From positions 1 to 64,000 of the forward strand of contig CAJFVX010000031.1 in the NCBI GenBank assembly GCA_904420585.1: a DNA stretch of 64,000 nt. The letters are read 5' to 3'. The notes beneath the pieces were generated by a model. That model was not told the origin of the DNA. It made no database searches and saw only the letters and a list, made by a program, of their open reading frames with translations. Below, piece after piece: positions 8,628 to 17,642 of this stretch. This stretch comes from Candidatus Howiella intestinavium. GTDB taxonomy: Bacteria; Bacillota; Clostridia; Oscillospirales; Acutalibacteraceae. A program made the translations under genes and the position numbers. Position 1 is the stretch's first letter, and each line of letters starts with the position of its first letter.

Positions 8628-9854
8628 ATGAAAAAATCCATCGCCGCGCTGGCCGCGGCCACCCTGCTCACCGGTATGCTTCTGCTGCCGGCCGGGGCTT
8701 CCGCCGAATCGGAGGCCGCCGAACCCCTGCTTGACGAAAACGGCAACCAGGTGGAAATCAACGTGTACAACTGGGGAGAGTATATCTCCACGGGCGAGGA
8801 CGGCTCCTTGGACGTCAACGCCGAATTTACCCGGCGGACGGGCATCAAGGTCAACTACACCACCTTTGAAACCAACGAGTCCCTCTATGCCAAGCTGAAA
8901 AGCAGCGGCGAATCCTACGACGTCATCATTCCCTCCGACTACATGATCGCCCGGATGATTGAGGAGGATATGCTGGCGCCCCTGGATTTTTCCAACATCC
9001 CCAATTTCGATAAAATCGCAGACCGCTTTAAAGAAGACTGCGAATACGACCCGGGCAACCAGTATTCCGTCCCCTATACCTACGGGCAGGTGGGCATCCT
9101 CTACAACGACGAGATGGTCACCGAAACGGTGGACAGCTGGGATATCCTCTGGGATGAAAAGTACGAGGGCCAGATCCTCATGTTCAGCAACTGGCGGGAC
9201 GCCTTCGGCATCGCCCAAAAGCGGCTGGGCTACTCCTTCAACTCCACCAACATGGACGAGTGGAACGCCGCGGCCGATTCCCTGCGGGAGCAGAAGCCTC
9301 TGGTGCAGGCCTACGTCATGGACCAGATTTTCGATAAGATGGGCGGCGGCGAGGCTGCGCTGGCTCCCTATTACGCCGGCGACGCCCTGACCATCCACAG
9401 CAACAACGAGCACATCCAGTTTGCCGTTCCCAAGGAGGGCACCAACCTGTTTGTGGACGCCATGTGCATCCCCAAGAACTGCAACAACAAGGAAGCGGCC
9501 GAGGCCTACATCAACTTTATGTGCGAAACCGATGTGGCCACCGATAACATCGAGTACATCTCCTATGCCTCCCCCCAGGAAGAAGCGGCGGCGGCCCATG
9601 CCGAGTACCTACGGGAGGAATACGGCGACTGGGCGGTGGATATCATCTATCCCAGTACCAGCGGGGAAAACGACGAGGTATTCCTGAACCTGCCCGAGGA
9701 TGTGAACACCCAGGTGGAAAACATCTGGATTGAAATCCAGGGCAGCGGCGGCGGCGTCATATACATCGTCCTGACGGTGGTCATCCTGGTGGTGCTGGCC
9801 GGCGGCATTGTCTTCTTCCGGGTGCGCAAGCATATGCGGGAAAAGGAACTGTAA
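8628..9854 (+). CDS. potD: Spermidine/putrescine-binding protein with C-terminal membrane anchor
   Basis: PotD-like 'LDENGNQVEINVYNWGEYIS...'. Signal peptide without lipobox Cys; C-terminal TM 'VIYIVLTVVILVVLAGGIVFF'. Confidence 0.92.
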   Translation: MKKSIAALAAATLLTGMLLLPAGASAESEAAEPLLDENGNQVEINVYNWGEYISTGEDGSLDVNAEFTRRTGIKVNYTTFETNESLYAKLKSSGESYDVIIPSDYMIARMIEEDMLAPLDFSNIPNFDKIADRFKEDCEYDPGNQYSVPYTYGQVGILYNDEMVTETVDSWDILWDEKYEGQILMFSNWRDAFGIAQKRLGYSFNSTNMDEWNAAADSLREQKPLVQAYVMDQIFDKMGGGEAALAPYYAGDALTIHSNNEHIQFAVPKEGTNLFVDAMCIPKNCNNKEAAEAYINFMCETDVATDNIEYISYASPQEEAAAAHAEYLREEYGDWAVDIIYPSTSGENDEVFLNLPEDVNTQVENIWIEIQGSGGGVIYIVLTVVILVVLAGGIVFFRVRKHMREKEL

Positions 9855-9885
9855 ACACGGCCTTACAGTTACATATGGCTATAAG

Positions 9886-9922
9886 AAATCCCGACGCGGT
9901 TGATAACCGCGTCGGGATTTTG
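9886..9922 (+). terminator. Rho-independent terminator of the pot operon
   Basis: AAATCCCGACGCGGTT-gat-AACCGCGTCGGGATTT followed by TGTT. Confidence 0.85.
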
Positions 9923-9940
9923 TTATCTATAGGCCCCGAT

Positions 9941-10471
9941 TTATCGCCCGATTACCGTAATCTGTAAGCCTTCCATCACGTCCAGGGCGGCCTTACCCAG
10001 TTTTTCGTCGTTGGAGGCGCAGCAGGAGGCATCCACCACAATCTCGCTGTCAGGCAGAGCGGTCCGGGCCAGCAGGGCGTTGGACAGCACGCATATGTTG
10101 GTCACAACCCCCACAAACTCCACCGTATTATACCCCTGCCCCCGCAGATACTCTACCAGCTCCATGGAGCCGAAATGGGGCTTTTCAAAGCCCATCCCCA
10201 GGGGCAGCAGGGCCGCCACCTTGCCGTACAGGCACCAGCCCTCCGTACCCCGCAGGCAGTGGGGCACCGGCAGATGCCGCCCCTCAAAGGTGGAGAGATA
10301 GTCCTCCTCGTGGGTGTCAAAGGTAAAAATACAGGCATACCCCTCCGCCGCCCGCGCCTCGATTTTGGCGCACAGGGCGTCCTCAATAGCCGCGGCGGCC
10401 GGGAATCCCAGGCTGCCGCAGACAAAATCATTCTGATAATCCACAATCACCAAGGCTTTTTTAGCACACAT
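9941..10471 (-). CDS. Isochorismatase-family cysteine hydrolase (nicotinamidase-like)
   Basis: 'ALVIVDYQNDFVCGSLGFP', 'TFDTHEEDYLSTFEGRHLPVPHCLRGTEGW', 'EFVGVVTNICVLSNALLAR' are nicotinamidase motifs. Confidence 0.85.
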   Translation of the reverse strand: MCAKKALVIVDYQNDFVCGSLGFPAAAAIEDALCAKIEARAAEGYACIFTFDTHEEDYLSTFEGRHLPVPHCLRGTEGWCLYGKVAALLPLGMGFEKPHFGSMELVEYLRGQGYNTVEFVGVVTNICVLSNALLARTALPDSEIVVDASCCASNDEKLGKAALDVMEGLQITVIGR

Positions 10472-10537
10472 ATTCCCGTTCCTCCTTCTGTCCGGTCCTA
10501 TGGATAGTATGATGCAAAATCCGCTAGTCCTATGCAG

Positions 10538-10573
10538 AAAGGGGCGCCCTGCTGCCGTAGGACGCCCCTTTTT
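10538..10573 (-). terminator. Probable terminator downstream of guaB
   Basis: AAAGGGGCG ... CGCCCCTTT inverted repeat with flanking T/A run. Confidence 0.55.
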
Positions 10574-10582
10574 TGTATCTTC

Positions 10583-12100
10583 TTATTTCACAATGGCGCT
10601 GCTGTTTTCCTTGAGAATGACGTCGTGGGCGCCGCCTTCGATGATGGAGGTGGAAGACACCAGGGTTAGCTTGGCGTTCTTCTGCAGCTCGGGGATGGTC
10701 AGAGCGCCGCAGTTGCACATGGTAGACTTGACCTTGTTGAGGGTCTGGGTCACATTGTCCTTTAAGCTGCCGGCGTAGGGCACATAGGAGTCCACGCCCT
10801 CCTCAAAGGACAGCTTCTGGGCGCCGCCCATGTCGTACCGCTGCCAGTTCCGGGCGCGGTTGGAGCCCTCGCCCCAGTACTCCTTGACGTAATTGCCGTT
10901 GATGGTCAGCTTATTGGTGGGGCTCTCGTCAAACCGGGCAAAGTAGCGGCCCAGCATGATAAAGTCGGCACCCATGGCCAGGGCCAGGGTCATGTGGTAG
11001 TCGTGGACGATGCCGCCGTCCGAACAGACCGGCACATAGACGCCGGTGCGCTCGAAATACTCGTCCCGGGCCTTGGCTACCTCAATCAGGGCCGTGGCCT
11101 GTCCCCGGCCGATGCCCATCTGCTCTCTCGTGATGCAGATGGAGCCGCCGCCGATGCCCACCTTTACAAAGTCGGCCCCGCACTCGGCCAGATACAAAAA
11201 GCCTTCCCGGTCCACTACGTTGCCGGCGCCCACCTTTACGGTGTCGCCGTACTTCTCCCGGATAAAGTCGATGGTCAGCTTCTGCCACTCGGTAAAGCCC
11301 TCGGAGGAGTCGATGCAGAGCACATCGGCCCCGGCTTCCACCAGGGCGGGAACCCGCTCGGCGTAGTCCCTGGTATTGATGCCGGCGCCCACCACATACC
11401 GCTTGGAGGCGTCCAGCAGCTCGCCGGGGTTCTCCTTATGGGAGTCGTAGTCCTTGCGGAAGACCATATAGCAGAGATGCTGCTGCTTGTCGATAATGGG
11501 CAGGGCGTTGAGCTTATTGTCCCAGATGATGTCGTTGGCGGTCTTTAAGGTCACGCCCTCCTCGGCGTAAATCAGCTTCTCAAAGGGGGTCATAAAGGAT
11601 TCCACCTTCACGTCGGTGGGCATGCGGCTGACCCGGTAGTCCCGGCTGGTGACAATGCCCAACAGCTTGCCGTTGGCCGTGCCGTCATCGGTGACCGCCA
11701 CGGTGGAGTGGCCGGTCTTGGCCTTTAAGGCCAGGATGTCCGCCAGGGTCTGGTCGGGCTTGATGTTGGAGTCGCTGGTGACAAAGCCGGCCTTGTAGTT
11801 CTTGGCACGGGCTACCATGGCGGCCTCGCTCTCGATGGACTGGGAACCGTAGATAAAGGAAATGCCGCCCTCCTTGGCCAGAGCCACGGCCATGGTGTCG
11901 TTGGACACCGACTGCATAATGGCCGACACCAAAGGGATATTCATGGAAAGGGCCGGCTCCTCCCCCTTCTTGAACTTGACCACCGGGGTGCGCAGGCTCA
12001 CATTGGACGGGATGCATTCCTTGGACGAATAGCCGGGCACCAAAAGGTACTCGTTAAAAGTATGGGAGGGCTCCTCAAAAAATCTTGCCATAGCTGTCAT
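10583..12100 (-). CDS. guaB: IMP dehydrogenase (divergent clade)
   Basis: TIM-barrel with CBS insert; catalytic loop '[25 protein letters not shown]'; '[10 protein letters not shown]', '[11 protein letters not shown]'. Confidence 0.88.
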   Translation of the reverse strand: MTAMARFFEEPSHTFNEYLLVPGYSSKECIPSNVSLRTPVVKFKKGEEPALSMNIPLVSAIMQSVSNDTMAVALAKEGGISFIYGSQSIESEAAMVARAKNYKAGFVTSDSNIKPDQTLADILALKAKTGHSTVAVTDDGTANGKLLGIVTSRDYRVSRMPTDVKVESFMTPFEKLIYAEEGVTLKTANDIIWDNKLNALPIIDKQQHLCYMVFRKDYDSHKENPGELLDASKRYVVGAGINTRDYAERVPALVEAGADVLCIDSSEGFTEWQKLTIDFIREKYGDTVKVGAGNVVDREGFLYLAECGADFVKVGIGGGSICITREQMGIGRGQATALIEVAKARDEYFERTGVYVPVCSDGGIVHDYHMTLALAMGADFIMLGRYFARFDESPTNKLTINGNYVKEYWGEGSNRARNWQRYDMGGAQKLSFEEGVDSYVPYAGSLKDNVTQTLNKVKSTMCNCGALTIPELQKNAKLTLVSSTSIIEGGAHDVILKENSSAIVK

Positions 12101-12156
12101 CGACTCCTTCTTCTGTCTTTCCGCATTTTTACTGCCTTACATCTATATTTAGATTT

Positions 12157-12185
12157 ATTATATCGGTCTTCCGTGATTTCGTCAA
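12157..12185 (-). promoter_or_regulatory. Sigma-A promoter of guaB
   Basis: Minus strand TTGACG - 17 bp - TATAAT. Confidence 0.75.
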
Positions 12186-12301
12186 CCAGTATCCGGCCGG
12201 AATTCCCTCCGCAGGGGAAAATAAAATCAGCGGTTTTATACATTTTTCCCTGTATGCAAAGGAGCCGCCGGTGAAGCAACCCGCCGGCGGCCCTATTCCG
12301 T

Positions 12302-13423
12302 TTATCCGTTTTTCAGCTGGCCCAGGCTGGCGGCCTTCAAATAGGCGTTGATAAAGCCGTCCAAATCCCCGTCCATCACCGCGTTTATATTGCCCGACTC
12401 ATATCCAGTGCGGTGGTCCTTGACCAGGGTGTAGGGCATGAAGACATAAGAGCGAATCTGGGAACCCCAGGCGATTTCCTTTTGGACGCCCTTGATGTCC
12501 TCGATTTTATCCAGGTGCTCCCGCTCCTTGATTTCCACCAGCTTGGACTTGAGCATCCGCATGGCCACTTCCCGGTTCTGGTGCTGGCTGCGCTCGTTCT
12601 GGCAGGCCACCACAATGCCGGTGGGCAGGTGGGTGATGCGGATGGCCGACTCGGTCTTGTTGACGTGCTGGCCGCCGGCCCCGCTGGAGCGATAGGTGTC
12701 CACCTTGATGTCCTCATCCCGGATTTCCACCTGGATGCTGTCATCGATTTCCGGCATGACCTCTAAGGATGCAAAGGAGGTATGCCGCCGGCCGGAGGCG
12801 TCAAAGGGGGATACCCGCACCAGCCGGTGCACCCCGGCCTCCGACTTTAAATACCCATAGGCGTTGAGACCCTCCACCAGCAGGGTGGCGCTCTTCAGGC
12901 CGGCCTCTTCCCCGTCCAGATAGTCCAGGGTTTTGACCTGGAAGCCGTGCTGCTCCCCCCAGTGGTTGTACATGCGGAAAAGCATTTCGGCCCAGTCCTG
13001 GGCCTCGGTGCCCCCTGCGCCGGCATGGAAGGTCAATATGGCGTTTTTGGCGTCGTATTCCCCGTTAAGCAGGGTGCTCAGCCGCTGGGATTCCAGGCCG
13101 GATACCACCTTGTCGATATTCTCGGTGACCTCCGGCAGCATGGACAAATCCCCCTCTTCATCCGCCATTTCGCAGAGGGTTAAAGCGTCGTCGTACTCCT
13201 GCCGCAGGTTCTCGTAAGCCTCCACCTTGTTTTTCAGCTGCCGAATCCGCTGCAGCACCTTCTGGGAATTCTCCAAATCGTCCCAGAAGCCCGGGGCGGC
13301 CGACTGGGCCTCCAGCTCCCCGATTTCTTTTCGCGCCTCGGCAAGGCCCAGGGCCTCCCCCAAATCCTGCAATTCGTCCTTATATCCTTCCAGACGCTGT
13401 TTCTGTTCTTCAAATTCCAGCAT
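12302..13423 (-). CDS. prfB: Peptide chain release factor 2 (no frameshift site)
   Basis: RF2 with 'SSGAGGQHVNKTESAIRITHLPTGIVV' and 'HTSFASLEVMPEIDD'. Own ATG with SD AGGAGG; uninterrupted ORF. Confidence 0.95.
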   Translation of the reverse strand: MLEFEEQKQRLEGYKDELQDLGEALGLAEARKEIGELEAQSAAPGFWDDLENSQKVLQRIRQLKNKVEAYENLRQEYDDALTLCEMADEEGDLSMLPEVTENIDKVVSGLESQRLSTLLNGEYDAKNAILTFHAGAGGTEAQDWAEMLFRMYNHWGEQHGFQVKTLDYLDGEEAGLKSATLLVEGLNAYGYLKSEAGVHRLVRVSPFDASGRRHTSFASLEVMPEIDDSIQVEIRDEDIKVDTYRSSGAGGQHVNKTESAIRITHLPTGIVVACQNERSQHQNREVAMRMLKSKLVEIKEREHLDKIEDIKGVQKEIAWGSQIRSYVFMPYTLVKDHRTGYESGNINAVMDGDLDGFINAYLKAASLGQLKNG

Positions 13424-13459
13424 AGGTTTCCTCCTGTGGGGGCTTTCCCGCCCCGTATC

Positions 13460-14380
13460 TTAGGCCCGCTTTGCCGCGTAGGCCCGCCAGTTGTCCTGCT
13501 CCCGCATCTCGACAATGGAAAATCCCGCCGCTGCCAGGGCTTCCTCCACCTCGGCGGCCCGGATGTCGATGATGCCCGAACAGATAAAGACGCCGTCGGC
13601 CGTTAGATACTTTCCGGCGTCGGGAGCCAGCCGGATGATGACGTCGGCCACAATATTGGCGCAGAGGGTGTCATACTCCCCCTCCACCTTATCGGCCAAA
13701 TCCCCGCAGAGATAGGCCGTGCGGCCTTCCATATGATTCCGGGCGGCGTTTTCCTTTGCCACCTTTACGGCTAAGGGGTCGATGTCCACCCCCAAGGCTT
13801 CCTCACAGCCCAAAAGGGCGGCGGCGATGCTGAGAATACCGCTGCCGCAGCCGATGTCCAGCATCCGCCGGCCGGGGCCGGCATACTGCTCCAGCAGCTC
13901 TAAGCAGAGCCGGGTAGTGGCATGGGTGCCGGTGCCGAAGGCGGCGCCGGGGTCCAAGTCCAGCACCGTACGGCCGGGGCCGCCGGTGTAGGTTTCCCAG
14001 CTGGGGCGGATGACCAGCTTCTCTCCCACTTCAGTACATTTGAAAAACTGCTTCCAATTGTCCGCCCAGTCGCTTTCGGAAATCTGAGAGGAGGTGAGGG
14101 TGTGGGGGACGCCCACCGCGTCCAGCTGGGCCTCCAGATAGGCCAGGGCCTCCGCCGGGTTGTCCTCGGCGCTGATATAGATGTGGATGCGGGCATGGGT
14201 CCGGTCCTTTTGCAGCAGCTCCTCGTCGATTAAATCGATGTGGGCGATTTCCCGGGCCCCTTCCTCCAAATCCGAATAGTCCTCCACGTAAATCCCGTAG
14301 GGCACCGCCATGTTGGCGATGTCCGCCGCCGTGTCGGCCGCCTCTACGGGCACTTCAATGATGAGTTCGGTCCAATCCAT
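13460..14380 (-). CDS. prmA: Ribosomal protein L11 methyltransferase
   Basis: 'DPGAAFGTGTHATTRLCLELLE' and SAM motif 'MLDIGCGSGILSIAAALLG'. Confidence 0.92.
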   Translation of the reverse strand: MDWTELIIEVPVEAADTAADIANMAVPYGIYVEDYSDLEEGAREIAHIDLIDEELLQKDRTHARIHIYISAEDNPAEALAYLEAQLDAVGVPHTLTSSQISESDWADNWKQFFKCTEVGEKLVIRPSWETYTGGPGRTVLDLDPGAAFGTGTHATTRLCLELLEQYAGPGRRMLDIGCGSGILSIAAALLGCEEALGVDIDPLAVKVAKENAARNHMEGRTAYLCGDLADKVEGEYDTLCANIVADVIIRLAPDAGKYLTADGVFICSGIIDIRAAEVEEALAAAGFSIVEMREQDNWRAYAAKRA

Positions 14381-14496
14381 GGCTTTTTCCTTTCCCCGGC
14401 CCGGCCGGGCCGTTTGATTCTGCGGCCGCTCCCTGCAAAACGCCGGCAGCCCTATGCCGCCGGCGTCCCGCCGTGCCTGTCTCAACAGACAGCCGC

Positions 14497-16236
14497 CTAG
14501 TCCTCAATGGCGGCCTTTTTGGTGTTGACCGCACGGATTTTTTCATATATGGCCTCGGGGAATTTCTTTTTCCGGCTGTAGGTGTACATGCCGTTCTGCT
14601 CCTGCTCCACATCGTACAGCTGGGTGTAGCAGAAGGCGCAGATCTGCGGGTTGTCCAGCAGGGCGGAGGTGAGGCCTACATACCGTTGGGCCAGCTCCTC
14701 CACATCCTTGGGCTGGGTGCCGTATCCCCAGCCTTCCCGCCGTTCGTCCCCAATCCACCAGGTGCCGCCGTACTCGCTGACGAAGTAGGGCTGGCCCTCG
14801 TACTTCTGCCGGTCGGCAAAGGTCACATAGGCCTCGCCCCCCGCCTTCATGGCGGCGTAGTGCTCGGCAAACTTGGCGGTGTCCTGCTCGTAGTCGTGGA
14901 CGTCGAAAATGTCGGTAATCACATGGAAGTTGCCGCTGGTGTCGATAACCGGCCGGGTGTGGTCGATGGCCTTGGTGGCGTGGTAGACGGTGGACAGCAC
15001 CCCGTCGTCCTGCCGCTGCCGGCCGTCCCAGGTCTCGTTAAAGGGGCACCAGCCCACGATGGCGGGGTGGTTGAAGTCCCGTTCCAGGGCCTCCAGCCAC
15101 TCGGGCAGGAAGTTGCGCAGGCCTTCGCCGTTCCAGATTTCCAGGCCCCAGTTGGCATGCTCGCCCCACACCAGATACCCCAGCTTATCCGCCCAATAGA
15201 GGAAGCGGGGGTCAAATATCTTTTCGTGGAGCCGGGCGCCGTTAAAGCCCACCGCCAGGGACAGCTCAATGTCCTTCTTCAAATCCTCGTCGGTGGGGGC
15301 GGTGTACACCCCGTCGGGATAGAAGCCCTGATCCAGCACCAGGCGCTGGAAGACCTTTTTGCCGTTGAGGTACATGGCCTTATTGTCCCAGCTGACGCTG
15401 CGCAGGCCGAAGTAGCTTTCCACCCGGTCCTGGCAGGCCCCGTCGGCATAGGTCAGGGTCAAATCGTACAGACGGCCCTTCCCCGCCTCCCACAGCTGCC
15501 TTTCGGCCAGCTTGAGATAGACCATCAGGGTATGACCGGTCACCGGCAGGGTGACCGTACCCATCTCCCGTCCCTCATAGGCGGCCTTCACCGTCAGGGC
15601 GGCCGCGCCGGTGGGATAGGTCACATCCACTTCCAGGGTCACCGAGCAGTCGTCGGGATTGGGATAGACCTTGAAATTCTTGATATGGGACTCCGGCAGC
15701 CGCTCCAGCCAGACCGTCTGCCAGATGCCGGTGGTGCGGGTGTAGTCGCAGCCGCCCGAATAATAGTTGCCGCACTGCTTGCCCCGCGGCTGCCGGCCGG
15801 AACGGCCCTCGTCCTCGGCGTAGACGGCCAGGGTGTTCTCCCCTTCCGCCAGGTAATCGGTGATATCAAAGCAGAAGGAGGTATAGCCCCCCGCGTGGGA
15901 ACCCACCTTCTTTTCGTTTACATAAACTTCGCAGTAGTAATCCACCGCGCCGAAGTGGAGCACCGTGCGGGCGTCCTTCCATTCGGCCGGAACGGTAAAG
16001 CCCCGGCGGTACCAGACGGCGTTCATAAAATCCTTGTACTCGATGCCGGACAGCTTGCTCTCCGGGCAGAAGGGCACCAAAATTTTCTCCGGATAGGCCG
16101 CATCCTTCTCATACATCTTCCGCTCCCGGCCGCTCTTTCCAAAGTCAAAGGCGAAATCCCACTGTCCGTTCAAGTTCACATAACCTTCCCGCACCATCTG
16201 GGGGCGGGGGTATTCGGTTCTGGGCTGCTTGTCCAT
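14497..16236 (-). CDS. Glycoside hydrolase family 2 protein (beta-galactosidase/glucuronidase-type)
   Basis: GH2 sugar-binding and TIM-barrel domains: 'LNGQWDFAFD', 'VFQRLVLDQGFYPDG', 'HPAIVGWCPFNETWDGRQ', 'YFVSEYGG'. Confidence 0.9.
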   Translation of the reverse strand: MDKQPRTEYPRPQMVREGYVNLNGQWDFAFDFGKSGRERKMYEKDAAYPEKILVPFCPESKLSGIEYKDFMNAVWYRRGFTVPAEWKDARTVLHFGAVDYYCEVYVNEKKVGSHAGGYTSFCFDITDYLAEGENTLAVYAEDEGRSGRQPRGKQCGNYYSGGCDYTRTTGIWQTVWLERLPESHIKNFKVYPNPDDCSVTLEVDVTYPTGAAALTVKAAYEGREMGTVTLPVTGHTLMVYLKLAERQLWEAGKGRLYDLTLTYADGACQDRVESYFGLRSVSWDNKAMYLNGKKVFQRLVLDQGFYPDGVYTAPTDEDLKKDIELSLAVGFNGARLHEKIFDPRFLYWADKLGYLVWGEHANWGLEIWNGEGLRNFLPEWLEALERDFNHPAIVGWCPFNETWDGRQRQDDGVLSTVYHATKAIDHTRPVIDTSGNFHVITDIFDVHDYEQDTAKFAEHYAAMKAGGEAYVTFADRQKYEGQPYFVSEYGGTWWIGDERREGWGYGTQPKDVEELAQRYVGLTSALLDNPQICAFCYTQLYDVEQEQNGMYTYSRKKKFPEAIYEKIRAVNTKKAAIED

Positions 16237-16272
16237 ATCCCTCTCCTCCTGTTTTTCTGTTATAGCAGAAAA

Positions 16273-16323
16273 AAGGCCACAACAATACAAACTTGCTTAC
16301 AGCAATTTGATTCCTGTGGCCTT
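16273..16323 (-). terminator. Branched terminator after ftsZ
   Basis: Minus strand AAGGCCACA ... (TTGCT-gta-AGCAA) ... TGTGGCCTT followed by TTTT. Confidence 0.65.
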
Positions 16324-16336
16324 GTGCGTATCCAAT

Positions 16337-17425
16337 TTACCGACGGTTGATGATCTTCATCACGTCGTAGTAATCGTCCTCTTCCGAATCGTCGCTGCTG
16401 GAGGACAGGATGTTCTTCAGATCCTCCGAAGCGCCGCCGGCGGCCTCTTTCTTTTCGTTGGCACTGCCCGCGCCGGTGGCGATGACCGTCACGCGGATCT
16501 CGTCCTCCATGGTCTCATCAAGCTGGGCGCCCCAGATGATATTGGCATCCGGCGAAGCCGTCTTGGCGATGATGGAGGAGGCCAGTTCCACTTCCTCCAG
16601 CCCGATATCCACCGAACCGGTTATGTTGATGATAACGCCCTTGGCGTTCTCCATGGAAGTCTCAATTAAGGGGCTGGTGATGGCGGCCTGGGCGGCTACC
16701 TCGGCCTTGTCGCGACCCGACGCGCGGCCCACGCCCATGTGGGCATAACCCGCATCCTTCATGACGGCGGTGACGTCGGCAAAGTCCAGGTTGACCATGG
16801 CCGTGACATTGATGAGTTCGGAGATGCTCTGCACGCCCTGGCGCAGCACATCGTCGGCGCACTCAAAGGCGTTGGCCAGGGTGATCTTCTGCTCCGAAAC
16901 GAACTTTAAGCGCTCGTTGGGGATGACCACCAGGCTGTCCACATGCTCCCGCAGGGCGGCAATGCCCTTCTCGGCCTGATCCATCCGGCGCTTGCCCTCA
17001 AAGGCAAAGGGCTTGGTCACAATACCCACCGTCAGGATGCCGGCCTCCTTGGCGATCTGGGCCACCACCGGCGCCGCACCGGTGCCCGTGCCGCCGCCCA
17101 TGCCGGCGGTGATGAAGACCATATCGGTGCCCTTCAGAGCCGCGGCGATTTCGTCCCGGGACTCCTCGGCGGCCCGCTGGCCCTTATCGGGGCTGGCGCC
17201 CGCGCCCTGGCCGCGGGTCAGCTTTTCCCCGATCTGGATTTTATGGGTAGCCTTGGACAAATACAAGGCGGCCTTATCTGTATTGATAGCCACAAACTCG
17301 ACGCCCTTGACGCCGTCGGCCACCATGCGGTTGACGGCGTTGCCGCCGCCGCCGCCCACGCCAACGACCTTAATCTGTACAACGTCGGCCAGTTCGTTCG
17401 CAAGCTCAAATGCCATTTTCATCAT
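16337..17425 (-). CDS. ftsZ: Cell division protein FtsZ (start may be 17416)
   Basis: '[17 protein letters not shown]', '[13 protein letters not shown]'; tubulin-like GTPase. Confidence 0.97.
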   Translation of the reverse strand: MMKMAFELANELADVVQIKVVGVGGGGGNAVNRMVADGVKGVEFVAINTDKAALYLSKATHKIQIGEKLTRGQGAGASPDKGQRAAEESRDEIAAALKGTDMVFITAGMGGGTGTGAAPVVAQIAKEAGILTVGIVTKPFAFEGKRRMDQAEKGIAALREHVDSLVVIPNERLKFVSEQKITLANAFECADDVLRQGVQSISELINVTAMVNLDFADVTAVMKDAGYAHMGVGRASGRDKAEVAAQAAITSPLIETSMENAKGVIINITGSVDIGLEEVELASSIIAKTASPDANIIWGAQLDETMEDEIRVTVIATGAGSANEKKEAAGGASEDLKNILSSSSDDSEEDDYYDVMKIINRR

Positions 17426-17642
17426 TCCTCCTGGTTTCTATGCTAAAAAATCGCTTTTAGAAGGTTTTTACAGTAACACACATATGATATTACCATGATT
17501 TCGAAGGAAATTCAACAACCGAAATCACAAAAATCAAAAAATTTTTCGCGGAAATCCTTAATTTTTCCCGGTTTTTATCCGCTGGCGGGCAAGGCCGCCC
17601 TTCCTTCCCCCTTTTTCGCTTTCCCGGACTGGCGGAAACAGT

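Noticed and set aside
9941-10471. Calling this gene pncA with certainty
   Set aside because: Nicotinamidase-like motifs are present, but isochorismatase-family substrate specificity cannot be fixed by eye.
14473-16350. 625-aa plus-strand ORF antisense to the GH2 gene
   Set aside because: High-GC shadow ORF with skewed composition and no recognisable domain. The minus strand encodes a clear GH2 enzyme.
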